DNA from: Streptomyces sp. CB01635
Lineage (GTDB): Bacteria > Actinomycetota > Actinomycetes > Streptomycetales > Streptomycetaceae
Direction of reading: 5' to 3'
Assembly: GCF_002803065.1 (NCBI RefSeq)
Contig: NZ_NNBL01000003.1
Coordinates: forward strand, 1,385,461-1,449,460
Length of the DNA: 64,000 nucleotides
This document shows positions 45,396 through 54,642 of the stretch, piece after piece. Within the stretch, counting starts at the first letter, position 1. Each line of letters opens with the position of its first letter. The position numbers and the translations under genes were made by a program. The notes beneath the pieces were generated by a model, which saw nothing but the letters and a program-made list of their open reading frames with translations, searched no databases and was not told the DNA's origin.

Positions 45396-45522
45396 GATCC
45401 CTCCCCGGTACGAAGAAGTGCGGATCGTACCGGAACCTCAGTGCTGGGGCGGACGGCCGCCGTTGCGCACGGTGCCGCGAGCCTCGGAGCCAGGCTCCGC
45501 CGCGCGTTGCGCGCCCTGATCC

Positions 45523-46314
45523 TCAGGCTGCGGTGTGGGCGCCCGTGTCGCGCTGTGACATGGCCATGTAGCCGACGAATCCGATGATCGCGACGGTCCA
45601 CGCGAGGGTGACCGGCGCCAGGCCGAGGCCGAGGCCGCCGCGGGCGTGGCCGAGGGCCATCCAGTCGGCGAGGGAAGCTCCGAGGGGGCGGGTGATGACA
45701 TACGCGGTCCAGAACGCGGTCACCGCGCTCAGGGCGCCGAAGCGGTGGGCGAGGGCGGGCACGCAGATGCCGACCGCGAAGAGGACGACCGACCCCAGGT
45801 AGCCGAAGCCGACGGTGGCGGTGAGGTCACCCGCGGCGGTGCCGAGGGCGAACGTGGCGAGGACGGCCGCCCAGTAGAACGCCTCGCGGCGGCGCGTCTG
45901 GATGGAGTGGATCGACAGAGTCCGCTCACTCGCGTACCAGAGCATGAAGACCGCGGCCAGTACGGCGAGGAAGGCCGGCGTCGACAGGGCGTACGGGACT
46001 CCGAGCCCGATGTGCAGGACGTCGGCGGCCATGGTGCCGAACACGCTGACCATGACGACGGCGGTCCAGTAGGCCCAGGCGACGTACCGGCGGAGGGTGA
46101 ACTGGACGGCCAGGGAGGCCACCAGAGCGAGGCCGCCGAGCGCGACCGCCGGCACCGGGCCGAGGATGCGGGCCAGGATGTCCGACGCCGTCTCACCCAT
46201 GCCGGTGGTCAGCACCTTGATGATCCAGAAATAGATGGTCACCTCTGGCACCTTGTTCGCCATCCGGCGTACGGGGACGAGGGGGCGGTCGTCGAGGACG
46301 TGCTGTGCGGTCAT
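45523..46314 (-). CDS. COG4705-like polytopic membrane protein
   Basis: About 263 residues with eight or so membrane helices. NKVPEVTIYFWIIKVLTTGM near the N-terminus, TRRREAFYWAAVLATFALGT in the middle and the GASLADWMALG segment near the end are landmarks of the COG4705 family of uncharacterised membrane proteins. Some members are linked to manganese or stress responses but no function is established. ATG 46314 is preferred over a GTG at 46323. Confidence 0.82.
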   Translation of the reverse strand: MTAQHVLDDRPLVPVRRMANKVPEVTIYFWIIKVLTTGMGETASDILARILGPVPAVALGGLALVASLAVQFTLRRYVAWAYWTAVVMVSVFGTMAADVLHIGLGVPYALSTPAFLAVLAAVFMLWYASERTLSIHSIQTRRREAFYWAAVLATFALGTAAGDLTATVGFGYLGSVVLFAVGICVPALAHRFGALSAVTAFWTAYVITRPLGASLADWMALGHARGGLGLGLAPVTLAWTVAIIGFVGYMAMSQRDTGAHTAA

Positions 46315-47420
46315 GATCCGCACGATGGCACTTTGAGCCTGTACGCAACCTGAACGGGCGTGCGCACGGCAGCGGTGTCACGTAGCACCGCGGTACGACC
46401 CGGCGGGCGCGGATCAGTCCGCGGCACCACCGAATCGGGGTGCTTCGGTCCTCAGCGTTGTCGGTGAGGCGTCAGGGGTGACGGACGGGCGCCCGTGTCC
46501 CCTTCAGCGCGCGGCCCTCAGAGCATCCGCGGCCAGCAACGACACCAGGCCGATTCCCGGTAGCGGGCGGCGTCCTCGCCCTGCGTACTGCAGGGTGATT
46601 CATTGACGCTGCCTGTGCAGTGGTTGACAGGATGAAGGCCGGGTACTCGGGACTCATTGGGAGCCATCTGACCTGCACCGTGGGCGCAGGCCGCGAGACC
46701 TCCTCTGCCGGGGTCCGCCCCGTGATGAGGTCGGGGCGGCGTGGGTCACCGTACGGGGATCACGGACAGGTTGTCTTGTCCGCGTGGGGCAATGCCGTGA
46801 CCAGCGAATATGGCCTCTTGGAGCTCCGTCGGCGACCCCTCGGACACGATTTCAGGGCGTATGGGTGCGCTGCGACGCGCAGGCACTGCCGGGCAGTGCG
46901 CAGGAATGGGTGTCCCGCAATCCGGGGGTCCGTGGCCCTGGAAGTACGCACGTGGGACCCCTGCTGCACGTTTGGACGCTCATGTCAGGGGGACGCGATA
47001 AGCGCGTAAGAGCGACCTTCTCGGAGGCGAACCGTGGTTCGACCCCGCTTCGTGATCGGCGGCGCCGACTTCGCCGGGTGTCAGCCGGACTGCACTGCGC
47101 CCCGGGCGTCCCTGCCCAAGGCCGCCCGGAACGGCAACAAACTGTTGCCTTTTCCAGGCGTCGCCGCGTACTCGGGCTGCCCGAGGCGCCGCATCTGTGC
47201 GACCACGGGACACGGGATCAGACACGTCGAACTCGTCCCGCCGTTGCCGACGGCCCCGGGCGCTGGTCCTCGCGCTGCACGTTCGTGGCTTCGGGGCCGG
47301 ACACGGGGACGGAGGTCGCCGCGTACGGGCATCTGTTCAGCTGCGCGCCGGTGCGCAAGCAACCGCCGGCGTGCGTAGCGGGAGCCCTGTCCGGTGCGAC
47401 AACCCCTCGGAAGGAGTGAC
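46315..47420. other. 1.1-kb gap without convincing gene
   Basis: Several frames of 60-210 codons exist on both strands, all lacking recognisable motifs and good starts. No tRNA is complete: GTTCGACCCC near 47036-47045 lacks a matching acceptor stem. A terminator-like hairpin lies at 47133-47153. AAGGAG at 47411 serves the transketolase gene. Confidence 0.5.
47133..47153 (+). terminator. Intrinsic-terminator-like hairpin with T-run
   Basis: GGCAACA (47133-47139), loop AAC, TGTTGCC (47143-47149) and then TTTT. The stem is perfect and the T-run is rare in such GC-rich DNA. It is about 270 bases upstream of the transketolase start, so it could end an upstream transcript or act as attenuator. Confidence 0.45.
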
Positions 47421-49268
47421 ATGAATACCCGTCAACTTTCGGAACTCGCCCAGCAGTTGCGTGTCGACAGCATCCGCGCCTCCGCCGCCGCGGGCTCCGG
47501 GCATCCCACCTCCTCGATGTCTGCTGCCGACTTGATGGCCGTTCTCCTGGCGAACCACATGCGCTACGACTTCGACCGCCCCGCACATCCCGGCAATGAC
47601 CGGTTCGTACTCTCGAAGGGGCACGCTTCCCCGCTGTTGTACGCCGCGTACAAGGCGGCCGGCGCGATCAACGACACCGAGCTGCTGACGTTCCGCAGGC
47701 TCGGCAGCCGTCTCGAAGGGCATCCGACGCCACGGCAGCTGCCGTGGGTCGAGACGGCCACAGGCTCCCTCGGGCAGGGGCTGCCCGTCGCCGTCGGCAT
47801 CTCGCTGGCCGGCAAGCGGCTCGACCGAACCGGATACCGCGTCTGGGTCTTGTGCGGCGACAGCGAGCTCGCCGAGGGCTCCGTGTGGGAGGCCGCCGAG
47901 CACGCAGGTTACGAGCACCTGGACAATCTCACGGCGATCGTCGACGTCAACCGCCTCGGCCAGCGCGGCCCGACCCGGCACGGACACGACCTGCACGCCT
48001 ACGCACGCCGCTTCCAGGCCTTCGGCTGGCACACCGTCGAGGTCGACGGGCACGACGTCGACGCCATCGACCGCGCCTACGACGAGGCCCTGTCCACCGC
48101 CGGGCAGCCGACCGCGATCCTCGCCCGCACCCTCAAGGGCAAGGGCGTCGCATCCGTCCAGGACCGCGAGGGCCTGCACGGCAAGCCGCTGCCGGACGCC
48201 GAGGAAGCGATCGCCGAACTCGGCGGCGTACGCGACCTACGGGTAGAGGTGCAGCATCCGTCCGCCGCACGGATGCTGCATCCCGTGGGCTCGGGCCATG
48301 CCGACCTTCCCCGTTACGAGACGGGTGACGAGGTCGCCACCCGCGACGCCTACGGGAAGGCTCTCGCCGCTGTCGGAACCGCCCGTGGCGACGTCGTCGC
48401 CCTGGACGGCGAGGTGAGCGACTCCACGCGCTCCGAGTTCTTCGCCAAGGAGCACCCCGACCGCTTCTTCGAGTGCTACATCGCCGAGCAGCAGATGGTC
48501 GCCACGTCGGTCGGGATGGCGACGCGCGGTTGGGTGCCGTACGCCTCCACGTTCGCCGCGTTCCTCACCCGCGCGTACGACTTCGTGCGCATGGCCTCGA
48601 TCAGCGGGGCCGGGATCAACCTGGTCGGGTCGCACGCGGGCGTCGCCATCGGTCAGGACGGGCCCTCGCAGATGGGGCTCGAGGACCTGGCGATGTTCCG
48701 GGCGATGTACGGCTCGACGGTGCTGTACCCGTGCGATGGCAACCAGACGGCGAAGCTCGTCGCGGAGATGGCCGACCTCGAGGGCATCCGCTATCTGCGC
48801 ACCTCCCGCGGCGACACCCCCGTCATCTACAGCCCCACCGAGGAGTTCCCGATCGGCGGAAGCAAAGTGTTGCGCGCATCCGGCGAGGACCGACTGACCG
48901 TGGTCTCGGCGGGCGTCACCCTCCACGAGGCGCTGAAGGCCGCCGAGTTGCTCGACCGCGAGGGCATCCAGGTCCGGGTGATCGACCTCTACTCCGTCAA
49001 GCCCGTCGACCGCAGCACCCTGCGCGAGGCCGCCGAAAGCACCGGCTGCCTCCTGACAGTGGAGGACCACCGCGCGGAGGGCGGTATCGGGGACTCGGTG
49101 CTCGACGCCTTTGCCGACGGCCGTCCCGTACCGCGCCTCGTGCGCCTGGCTGTCCGGACGATGCCCGGCTCGGCGACTCCCGCGGAGCAACTGCACGCAG
49201 CCGGTATCGATGCCGAGTCGATCGCGGCGGCGGCGCGGCTGCTGGTCGAGACGGCCGTCGTGCGCTGA
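47421..49268 (+). CDS. tkt: Transketolase
   Basis: A 615-residue full transketolase, slightly shorter than the canonical 660-700. The N-terminal TPP domain has GSGHPTSSMSAADLMAVLLA, SKGHASPLLYAAYKAAGA and the cofactor motif GDSELAEGSVWEAAEHAGYE, then IVDVNRLGQ at about 150-180. The pyrimidine domain is at about 310-480 (FECYIAEQQMVATSVGMATR, with the activating Glu) and the C-terminal domain at about 490-610. It moves two-carbon units between sugar phosphates in the pentose phosphate pathway. It is not next to a transaldolase or the opcA/zwf genes, so it is probably an extra paralogue, possibly pathway-specific. Confidence 0.92.
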   Translation: MNTRQLSELAQQLRVDSIRASAAAGSGHPTSSMSAADLMAVLLANHMRYDFDRPAHPGNDRFVLSKGHASPLLYAAYKAAGAINDTELLTFRRLGSRLEGHPTPRQLPWVETATGSLGQGLPVAVGISLAGKRLDRTGYRVWVLCGDSELAEGSVWEAAEHAGYEHLDNLTAIVDVNRLGQRGPTRHGHDLHAYARRFQAFGWHTVEVDGHDVDAIDRAYDEALSTAGQPTAILARTLKGKGVASVQDREGLHGKPLPDAEEAIAELGGVRDLRVEVQHPSAARMLHPVGSGHADLPRYETGDEVATRDAYGKALAAVGTARGDVVALDGEVSDSTRSEFFAKEHPDRFFECYIAEQQMVATSVGMATRGWVPYASTFAAFLTRAYDFVRMASISGAGINLVGSHAGVAIGQDGPSQMGLEDLAMFRAMYGSTVLYPCDGNQTAKLVAEMADLEGIRYLRTSRGDTPVIYSPTEEFPIGGSKVLRASGEDRLTVVSAGVTLHEALKAAELLDREGIQVRVIDLYSVKPVDRSTLREAAESTGCLLTVEDHRAEGGIGDSVLDAFADGRPVPRLVRLAVRTMPGSATPAEQLHAAGIDAESIAAAARLLVETAVVR

Positions 49269-49283
49269 CCGAAGGACACCGAG

Positions 49284-49493
49284 ATGACCAGCTCCGAGAC
49301 GGTCCGTGTGGGCCGTCGGACCGTCGACGTCCACCGCCCGGACAAGGTGCTGTCTCCCGCGAGCGGGCGCGGCGAGGCGTACACGAAAGGCCACCTCGTC
49401 GAGCACTACCGCGCGGTCGCACCTGTCATGCTGCCGCACCTGCGGGGCCGCCCGCTGATGCTGGAACGGCACCCGGACGGCATCGACTCCGGG
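49284..49493 (+). pseudogene. ligD: N-terminal fragment of ligD (polymerase domain)
   Basis: The first ~69 residues (VHRPDKVLSP, then YTKGHLVEHYRAVAPVMLPH, then LRGRPLMLERHPDGID) are the start of the archaeo-eukaryotic primase/polymerase domain of LigD, which works with Ku in end joining. Similarity stops at DGIDSG, after which the frame runs antisense to the next gene. The polymerase catalytic Asp and His residues are lost. It starts 15 bases after the transketolase gene with ATG 49284. A non-functional remnant. Confidence 0.75.
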
Positions 49494-49528
49494 CCCCCTG
49501 TGCCGGAGCTGTCACCTGGCGCGGAGCG

Positions 49529-49780
49529 TCAGCCGGACGGTTCGTCGGGCACGGGGTGCTCGGGGCTCGGGCTTCCGGAGTGCGGGGTGGTCCCCCGTCG
49601 GCCGGTACCCGCTTCGTCTGTGTCGGGGATCTCCGGGTCGGGCTCGGGCGGCTCCCCATCGGTCGGCTGTGCCACATCGCCTGCGGCGTCCCAGGGATCA
49701 GCGCCGGTGCCTGCCTGCTGGTCGGGCATGTCCCTCGGGGTGGGCCCCGGTACCGGTTCCTCGGGTCGGCGGTCACTCAC
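49529..49780 (-). CDS. Small acidic Pro-rich disordered protein
   Basis: 83 residues: SDRRPEEPVPGPTPRDMPDQ, a DP/EP-rich middle (EPPEPDPEIPDTDEAGTGRR) and end EHPVPDEPSG. GTG 49780 is preceded by GGGAGAG, a good ribosome binding site, which marks it out among other frames. No domain is recognisable and it is probably unfolded. It lies opposite the tail of the broken ligD frame. Confidence 0.5.
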   Translation of the reverse strand: MSDRRPEEPVPGPTPRDMPDQQAGTGADPWDAAGDVAQPTDGEPPEPDPEIPDTDEAGTGRRGTTPHSGSPSPEHPVPDEPSG

Positions 49781-49910
49781 AAATCTCTCCCTTCCTCGGT
49801 GGGCTGGTGTGGCACGCGGGTACCCACGTGGATGGAAAGGATGTCTGATACTGGCGGCTCTGTGTCCCAGGTTCCCCGCACAGGACGGGTCGTGCCGTTG
49901 AGAGGAGCCG

Positions 49911-50567
49911 TCAGGCGACGCGGTCCAGGCAGTCCGCTGCGACTGCCTCGTCCAGGGCCGCACGCACCAGCGCCGAGGCCATCTCCGCGTGCGTCCCATC
50001 ACCGGCGAGCCGGACGAGCTCAGAGGCTCGCCGCGGCAGTCCCAGACGCGTGGCGCCCTGAAGAGCCTTGGAGTCCACGAAGGGGGCGAACTCCGGCCAC
50101 ACGTCCTGAACCTCCCGCAGGAAGATGTCCGCCCCGACCGGACCGACCCCCGGCAATTCCCGCAACAGGTGCCGCAACTCGTCCGCATCTCCGTCCGCCT
50201 GCTCCCGCATCCTGCGCAGGTCGCCGCCCCAGTGGTCGATCAAGATGTGGCCGCCCTCACCCAGTTGGGTTGCCGTGCGCTCGTCGTAGCGGCGGTAACC
50301 ACCACGCCCGAGGGCATCGACGCGCTGCTGCCAGGTGGCTGCGCACATGCGTTTCGGGTCCCTCAGTCCGGCCTCGTACAGGGACCGCGACGTCGAGACC
50401 GCGGCAGAAGCACGGATCCGCGCGCTGAGCAGGTGCGCCAGGACGAGCGTCCGGTAGAGGGGCTGCGGTGTGTTCTTCAATTGGATGTGGGCCTCGGCGG
50501 CATAGGTCTGCCCGTGATAGCGGAGCAGTTCCCGCATGACTTCCTTGTCTCTCTTGTTGTGGGTCAT
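49911..50567 (-). CDS. HhH-GPD-like DNA base-excision repair family protein
   Basis: A 218-residue protein similar to endonuclease III/DNA glycosylase-like helix-hairpin-helix proteins. The HhH motif is LLRELPGVGPVGADIFLREV at about residues 130-150, followed by EFAPFVDSKALQGATRLGLP. The catalytic Lys of EndoIII (usually in the LPGVGxKTA helix) and the 4Fe-4S cysteines are not seen, so activity is uncertain. ATG 50567 is preferred. It is close to a broken ligD, in a DNA-repair-flavoured patch. Confidence 0.8.
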   Translation of the reverse strand: MTHNKRDKEVMRELLRYHGQTYAAEAHIQLKNTPQPLYRTLVLAHLLSARIRASAAVSTSRSLYEAGLRDPKRMCAATWQQRVDALGRGGYRRYDERTATQLGEGGHILIDHWGGDLRRMREQADGDADELRHLLRELPGVGPVGADIFLREVQDVWPEFAPFVDSKALQGATRLGLPRRASELVRLAGDGTHAEMASALVRAALDEAVAADCLDRVA

Positions 50568-50929
50568 GGCTACAGCTGCTCCTCTGCGTGATTGCTCAGC
50601 CCCTACCGCGGGCAGCTCGCCCGGCGACGGCTGGTGTAGGGACCACGTACGCATGGCAGATCGCGGAATGTCACGTTCCCCGGGTGTCCCGGGACGGCGG
50701 GGGTATTCGTGGTCAGCCGCGGGCGGCGCTCGGTGTTCGGATGCCGCCGACGATGAACCGCTGGTCCACCCCGTGGACCAGCCGACCGGATTGATCGGAA
50801 CGTGATCGGTGAGGCGCTGCGGCTATGGCCCGCGAGCCTCGCCCCTGGGGGCGGCGTGACGCACGTGGGACCGCCCCCAGGCCCGGCTCCGGTGCAGGGG
50901 CAGGGCGCGCGGGACGGCGTACCAGCACG

Positions 50930-51138
50930 GACATCTGCAAGACCGTGGGGCAGCGAGGAACAGCGCCCTCGTAGGAGCCGATCTCTCCCTGTCCGTCGGC
51001 GTCATACGATCCGCCGACCTCGTACAGAACGTAGGGATTGTCCGGGTGCTCGGTCAGCAGTTGCTCGAAGAAGTCGACGGTCGGCTGTAGGTTCGCCCGG
51101 TCCCGGCGGGCGAACGCGTCTTCTATCGTCGCGGCCAA
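50930..51138 (-). pseudogene. Truncated tetratricopeptide-repeat protein gene
   Basis: The first ~56 residues (MAATIEDAFARRDRANLQPT, then LLTEHPDNPYVLYEVGGSYD) match the N-terminus of a ~125-residue TPR protein common in Streptomyces. After GEIGSYEGA all three frames lose similarity and the frame ends in Arg/Pro-rich sequence at 50713. A deletion or fusion has removed the later repeats. Confidence 0.6.
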
Positions 51139-51455
51139 CTCGGGTCGGGGGCCAGCGTTCGAAGACGCCGGTCAGGCGGCCGCCCTCGGCCGCGCTGTCC
51201 CCGGGTTGGGCGCCGGGGTGGCCGCGACGTCAAGCCTGCGACCTTGCGGCCATCGTGCTCTGCGAGCGCTCGCAGGAGTTGTCGAGAGTACCGATCCGCA
51301 GAGCGGACGCGGCTGCATGCCCGCTGCCCGTCCCATTGCGACCCTTGTGAGAAAGCGCTTGCTGGAAGCATTGACGGCTCTGCGAGCGCCTGCAAGAGTC
51401 GCGCCTCAACAAGAAATTGACGCAACGCAGTTGACCTACCTCGCGGAGGAGCCGC
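51139..51455. other. Promoter region of the second sugar operon
   Basis: A 317-base non-coding stretch. It holds the operator-like repeats at 51260-51275 and 51380-51395, a third GAAAGCGCTTGC site (51351-51362) and a -35-like TTGACG (51371-51376). Confidence 0.5.
51260..51395. promoter_or_regulatory. Paired LacI-type operators before sugar operon 2
   Basis: CTGCGAGCGCTCGCAG (51260-51275) is a perfect 16-base palindrome centred on GC. CTGCGAGCGCCTGCAA (51380-51395) is the same with two mismatches, exactly 120 bases away. The second copy starts within a few bases of TTGACG, so a bound regulator would block a promoter. The LacI gene at 55380 is the probable partner. Confidence 0.55.
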
Positions 51456-52736
51456 ATGGGCAATGACGCCCCCTCCCGCCGTACCGCCCTGGCAGCCCTG
51501 CTGTCCGCGGGACTCGCCACGGGCTGCAGCAGCGGCGCGCGTTCGGTCGCCTCCGGCGGCACGGCCACGCTGCGCTACTTCTTCTGGGGTGATGCCGGCC
51601 GGGCCGAACTCATCAACCAGTGCATCGCGGTATTCGAACGCGATCATCGGCGTATCCGGATCAAGACCAGCTTCGTAGGCTTCGACGCGTACTGGCAGAA
51701 GGTGACCACCGCGCTCGCCGGCGGCAATCCGCCCGACCTGCTGCACGTCGACTATGCCTGGCTGCGCACCTTCGCCAGTCACGACCTCCTCGCCGATCTC
51801 GCCGAACTCACCGGTGCCGGCAAGGAGATCGACGCGAGCGCCGTCGTGCCCGCGCTGCGGACCGCCGGCCTGATCGAAGGTCGCCGCGTCGGCGTTCCGC
51901 TGTCGCGCAACAGCATCGCGCTCATGTACGACGCCGGGCTCTATGCCGAGGCGGGGGCCACTCCGCCGGATCTGAAGACGGGTTGGGAGACGTTCGCCGA
52001 ACAGACCGCCAGGATCTCCAAGTTCACCAAGGGCGCACAGGTCGGTGTCGACAACCCCGGCCAGAACTACATGGGCGTCGAGATGTGGATGATGCAGCAC
52101 GGTAAGACGGCGTGGACCGAGGCCGGTCAACTGGGCTTCACACCCGACGACTTGCACGGCTACCTGTCGTTCATCGAGCGCTGGCGGGACGCCGGCGGGA
52201 TCGCGGGTGCCCGGGTCATCCTGGAGGCGAAGCCGGGCGCTCCAATCACCGCGCGCCGCGCGGCCTCGATGTTCGAGTGGGACAACCAGGTCGGCAGCCG
52301 GAGCGAGGCGCGCGGGACCCGCCTGAAGCTGACCACCCCGCCCACCGACACCGGCACGAGCGGCCTCTACGCCAAGCCGGGCATGCTGCTCAGCGCTTCG
52401 GGCGCGACGCCGTACCGCAGTGAGGCCGCGCAGTTCATCAACTTCATGATCAATGACCGGCGCGTCGCGAAGATCCTCGGCACCAACATCGGCATGGCGC
52501 CCACCACCCGCCAGGAGGGCGCGGCCAGTACCGACGACCCGTTCGTGCGCCTGACCCAGGGCTACGAGAAGCGGATCGCCGGCGTGGCAGCGGCAACACC
52601 GCCTGCCCCCGGAGTCGGCGGCTCCACCCTGAACGTCCGCCTGGAGCGCATCGCCGAGAAGCTCGGCTACGGCGTCATCTCCGTGGACGAGGCCGTCGAC
52701 CTCTACTTCGACCAGGCGAAGGTCGTCCTCTCCTGA
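51456..52736 (+). CDS. Sugar ABC transporter substrate-binding lipoprotein (family 1)
   Basis: A 426-residue receptor. A short RR signal (SRRTALAALLSAGLATG) ends in a lipobox with Cys24. The family-1 fold shows as LRYFFWGDAGRAELINQCIA, NPPDLLHVDYAWLRTFASHD and VGVPLSRNSIALMYDAGLYA. GGAGG precedes ATG 51456. It heads an operon with two permeases, a YesL-like protein, a LacI regulator and a Gfo/Idh dehydrogenase. The ligand is unknown; dehydrogenase partners suggest an uncommon sugar or glycoside. Confidence 0.92.
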   Translation: MGNDAPSRRTALAALLSAGLATGCSSGARSVASGGTATLRYFFWGDAGRAELINQCIAVFERDHRRIRIKTSFVGFDAYWQKVTTALAGGNPPDLLHVDYAWLRTFASHDLLADLAELTGAGKEIDASAVVPALRTAGLIEGRRVGVPLSRNSIALMYDAGLYAEAGATPPDLKTGWETFAEQTARISKFTKGAQVGVDNPGQNYMGVEMWMMQHGKTAWTEAGQLGFTPDDLHGYLSFIERWRDAGGIAGARVILEAKPGAPITARRAASMFEWDNQVGSRSEARGTRLKLTTPPTDTGTSGLYAKPGMLLSASGATPYRSEAAQFINFMINDRRVAKILGTNIGMAPTTRQEGAASTDDPFVRLTQGYEKRIAGVAAATPPAPGVGGSTLNVRLERIAEKLGYGVISVDEAVDLYFDQAKVVLS

Positions 52737-52777
52737 CGACTGCCGGCCCGAGAACCCCCACGACCTATGGAGAACCC

Positions 52778-53746
52778 ATGGCCGGTACGACGACGACCGA
52801 GGCCGCGATACCGGCGGCCCGCCGAGACCCCCACACTCGCCGCGTCGCCCCGGGCAAGCGCCGCCGGGGCAGCGATCGTGCGGCGTATGTCTTCCTGACT
52901 CCCTGGATGATCGGCGCGGGTCTGCTGACCCTCGCTCCGATGTTCTATTCGCTGTTCATGTCCTTTACGGACTACAACCTCTTCGACACCCCGAACTGGA
53001 TCGGCCTCGAGAACTACCGGCGTATCCTCTTCGACGATCCGCAGGTGCGCGACTCGGTCCTGGTCACGCTCCAGTACGTGCTGATCGCCACTCCGCTCAA
53101 GCTTGCCGTGGCCCTCGGTGTGGCGCTGCTCCTGCACACCAAACGCAGGGGCCGCAACTTCTACCGGGCCGCCTTCTATCTGCCCTCGCTCATCGGCGCC
53201 AGCGTCGGCGCGGCCATCGTCTGGAGGTTGCTCTTCTCCACCGGCAGCGTCGTCGACCGCGCCGCCGGCATCCTCGGCATGGACACCGGCGGCTGGGTGT
53301 CCAACCCCGACTGGTCCATGATGTCCCTGGTCGCCCTCTCCGTCTGGCAGTTCGGCGCGCCCATGGTCATCTTCCTGGCCGCGCTGCAACAGATCCCGCG
53401 GGACCTGTACGAGGCGGCCGAGGTGGACGGCGCCGGGCCGATCCGCCGCTTCGTCTCCGTGACCGTGCCGATGCTCTCTCCGGTGATCTTCTTCAATCTG
53501 GTCCTGGAGATGGTGCACGCCTTCCAGATGTTCAATTCGGCCTTCGTGCTCTCCAACGGCACCGGCGGCCCGGCGGGCTCCACGTACGTCTACTCGATGT
53601 ACCTGTACGAACTCGGCTTCAACGACTTCCGGATGGGCTACGCGGCCGCCCTGACCTGGGTGCTGCTGATCGTCATCGGTGTCGTGACCGCGGTCCTGTT
53701 CAAGACGTCGGGCCGCTGGGTCCACTACGCGGGCGAGGAGAAGTGA
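52778..53746 (+). CDS. Sugar ABC transporter permease (MalF/UgpA-like)
   Basis: A 322-residue permease. The N-terminal tail is rich in Arg; the first helix is YVFLTPWMIGAGLLTLAPMF and the EAA loop is PRDLYEAAEVDGAGPIRRFV at about residues 206-225. The family motif NYRRILFDDPQVRDSVLVTL follows the first helix. It overlaps the next gene by four bases (GTGA). Confidence 0.92.
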   Translation: MAGTTTTEAAIPAARRDPHTRRVAPGKRRRGSDRAAYVFLTPWMIGAGLLTLAPMFYSLFMSFTDYNLFDTPNWIGLENYRRILFDDPQVRDSVLVTLQYVLIATPLKLAVALGVALLLHTKRRGRNFYRAAFYLPSLIGASVGAAIVWRLLFSTGSVVDRAAGILGMDTGGWVSNPDWSMMSLVALSVWQFGAPMVIFLAALQQIPRDLYEAAEVDGAGPIRRFVSVTVPMLSPVIFFNLVLEMVHAFQMFNSAFVLSNGTGGPAGSTYVYSMYLYELGFNDFRMGYAAALTWVLLIVIGVVTAVLFKTSGRWVHYAGEEK

Positions 53747-54627
53747 CCATGACGACCCCGACCATCCCTCGAACCCAAGGGGTCCGGCACAGGCCGTTCG
53801 ACCGGGGCGCCCTGCTCTGGCACGGTGGCGCCGCCGTGCTGCTGCTCGCCCTTCTGTACCCCGTGGTGTGGGTGTTCACCTCATCGGTCAAGCCGCCCCA
53901 GGAGATCCTCTCCAGTTTCGACCTGCTTCCCTCTCGGCCCACGTGGGAGGGGTTCCGCACCGCTCTCGAAGGCATCGCGGAGGTGCCGACCTGGCGATTC
54001 TTCTCCAACTCGCTGATCCTCTCGGTGGGTTCGGTGATCGGCAACGTGCTGTCGTGCTCGATCGCGGCGTATGCGTTCGCACGGCTGCGCTTCCGCGGCC
54101 GCGGCGTCATGTTCACCGCGATGATCGGCACCATCCTGCTCCCGCACCACCTGCTGCTCATCCCGCAGTACACGATGTTCCAGCAGGCCGGCCTGGTCGA
54201 CACCTTCGTGCCACTGCTGCTCGGCAAGTTCCTCGCCACCGACGCGTTCTTCGTGTTCCTGATGGTGCAGTTCATCCGCAATCTGCCGCAGAGCCTCGAC
54301 GAGGCCGCCCTGATCGACGGCTGCGGCCACTTCCGGATCTTCTGGCACATCGTGCTGCCGCTGCTGCGACCCGCACTGATCACCACGGCCATCTTCACGT
54401 TCATCTGGTCGTGGAACGACTTCTTCGCCCCGCTGATCTACCTCCAGTCGCCGGAGAACTATCCGCTGCCGCTGGCCCTGCGTCTGTTCGTCGACTCCTC
54501 AAGCGCCACCGACTACGGAGCGATGCTGGGCATGTCGGTCCTCTCCCTGTTGCCGGTGATCGCCTTCTTCGCCGCGTTCCAGCGCCTGCTCATCGAGGGC
54601 GCAGCCACCTCCGGGCTCAAGGGCTGA
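53743..54627 (+). CDS. Sugar ABC transporter permease (MalG/UgpE-like)
   Basis: A 294-residue permease starting at GTG 53743 (ATG 53749 is also possible). The first helix is LLLALLYPVVWVFTSSVKPP and the EAA loop PQSLDEAALIDGCGHFRIFW at about 180-199. It forms the channel with the preceding protein. As in the mannoside operon, no ATPase is encoded; an external MsiK-type ATPase is inferred. Confidence 0.92.
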   Translation: MTMTTPTIPRTQGVRHRPFDRGALLWHGGAAVLLLALLYPVVWVFTSSVKPPQEILSSFDLLPSRPTWEGFRTALEGIAEVPTWRFFSNSLILSVGSVIGNVLSCSIAAYAFARLRFRGRGVMFTAMIGTILLPHHLLLIPQYTMFQQAGLVDTFVPLLLGKFLATDAFFVFLMVQFIRNLPQSLDEAALIDGCGHFRIFWHIVLPLLRPALITTAIFTFIWSWNDFFAPLIYLQSPENYPLPLALRLFVDSSSATDYGAMLGMSVLSLLPVIAFFAAFQRLLIEGAATSGLKG

Positions 54628-54642
54628 AGGGCGGTCACGGTC

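Noticed and set aside
46620..47009. 129-codon frame in the gap upstream of transketolase
   Set aside because: Cys/Arg-rich, no domain, no ribosome binding site and no consistent third-position bias.
47000..47060. Possible tRNA because of a GTTCGACCCC T-loop-like sequence
   Set aside because: No matching acceptor stem, D-arm or convincing anticodon arm could be drawn around it.
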